Under the pieces are notes generated by a model that was given only the letters and a program-made list of their open reading frames with translations, was not told the DNA's origin and did no database searches. The position numbers and the translations under genes were made by a program. This document shows positions 63,496-64,000 of a stretch of 64,000 nucleotides of DNA, piece after piece. The DNA is from Cristatella mucedo (Eukaryota; Bryozoa; Phylactolaemata; Cristatellidae): positions 849,001 to 913,000 of the forward strand of contig WPIO01000091.1 in assembly GCA_009760855.2 (NCBI GenBank), read 5' to 3'. Position 1 is the stretch's first letter, and the number at the start of each line of letters is the position of its first letter.

Positions 63496-64000
63496 CTGAT
63501 TTAGCCCTATGACAACTTGTCATATGAGTAAGTATGAGTGAGAATCGACACACAGTCTAACGACGACTAACGAGTTTGCTTCTCGGTTGTTACCAGTACT
63601 AGCAAAATGTGCTGCTCATGACTAGCACCCTACTTTACCAACAAGTGATCTAGATCTAGTGACGATGAGTTGCCGAAAGGTAGCAGGGTGCTGCACCAAT
63701 GAGTAAGGGGAAGGAACATGCACACACATGCTTTAGAAACGCTGAATTCGGCCTAACGTCGACAGCAAGTGCAAAGCCCACTTCAGATGAATCATCAATG
63801 GACATGTTGCCCTGTGTGGACCCTATCCAGTGCAATCACCCACATGCAATTTGAAAGCTACTTGTATCCATGAACTCCTCTTCACACCAAACAGCATGTC
63901 GAAATTCCAGGAAGCAAGAAATCGACAGGGGCATAAGTAGAGTGCACACCAGTTCACATTAGACAGGTACAAGGAGCATCAAGAACCATGGTGCCCCTAT
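63496..64000. other. unc80 intron upstream of E1, nothing further recognised
   Basis: No additional exon with a convincing acceptor/donor pair in the correct phase was found before the window edge. Confidence 0.45.

Overview
The window is nuclear DNA of a multicellular animal, most likely an invertebrate bilaterian; I cannot place it more precisely. The evidence is GT-AG spliced genes with metazoan products, many tRNA-derived SINEs, three non-LTR retrotransposon families, and long di- and trinucleotide tracts. Protein-coding DNA is sparse. Most long open frames are retrotransposon debris or shadows of simple repeats.

Three host genes can be read, all on the minus strand. (1) A complete ribosomal protein L37 gene (RPL37) lies at 197-2564. 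It has four exons; the first contributes only the ATG, and there is an AATAAA just after the stop. (2) An apparently intronless 928-codon gene lies at 30559-33345, in a GC-rich island. It encodes a type I membrane protein with a glycosylated, possibly beta-helical ectodomain and a cytoplasmic tail holding 46 uninterrupted glutamines (pure CAG on the coding strand) and an 18-proline run. (3) The 3' part of an unc80 homologue (NALCN channel-complex subunit) lies at 47159-63495. I assembled it from 12 short exons that no long ORF reveals. Most junctions are phase 1 and the E4/E5 junction is phase 0; only the last junction (E11/E12) is ambiguous. The gene continues past the right edge.

Between these genes the window is a retrotransposon graveyard. 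LINE-A (L2/CR1-like) has copies at 3.5, 14, 23-25, 29, 35-38, 41 and 43-45 kb, plus isolated tails. LINE-B (a second L2-like family with an ACATT-type tail) lies at 12, 16, 40 and 52 kb. LINE-C (R2-like, with a restriction-like endonuclease) lies at 13-14.8 kb and is split by a LINE-A insertion. Two tRNA-headed SINE families, SINE-A and SINE-B, are scattered on both strands. SINE-A carries the LINE-A 3' stem-loop, which suggests LINE-A mobilises it. Three copies of a TG...CA-bounded LTR-like repeat lie at 12.8, 19.8 and 21.1 kb.

The rest is minisatellites (59 bp x3, 38 bp x4, 20 bp x7, 96 bp x2), long perfect hairpins (17.04 and 38.02 kb), GC-rich promoter-like islands (26.8-27.1 and 39.4-39.9 kb), and stretches in which I see nothing. 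No tRNA, rRNA or snRNA gene and no CRISPR array was recognised. All homology statements rest on reading and recall; no database search was run.
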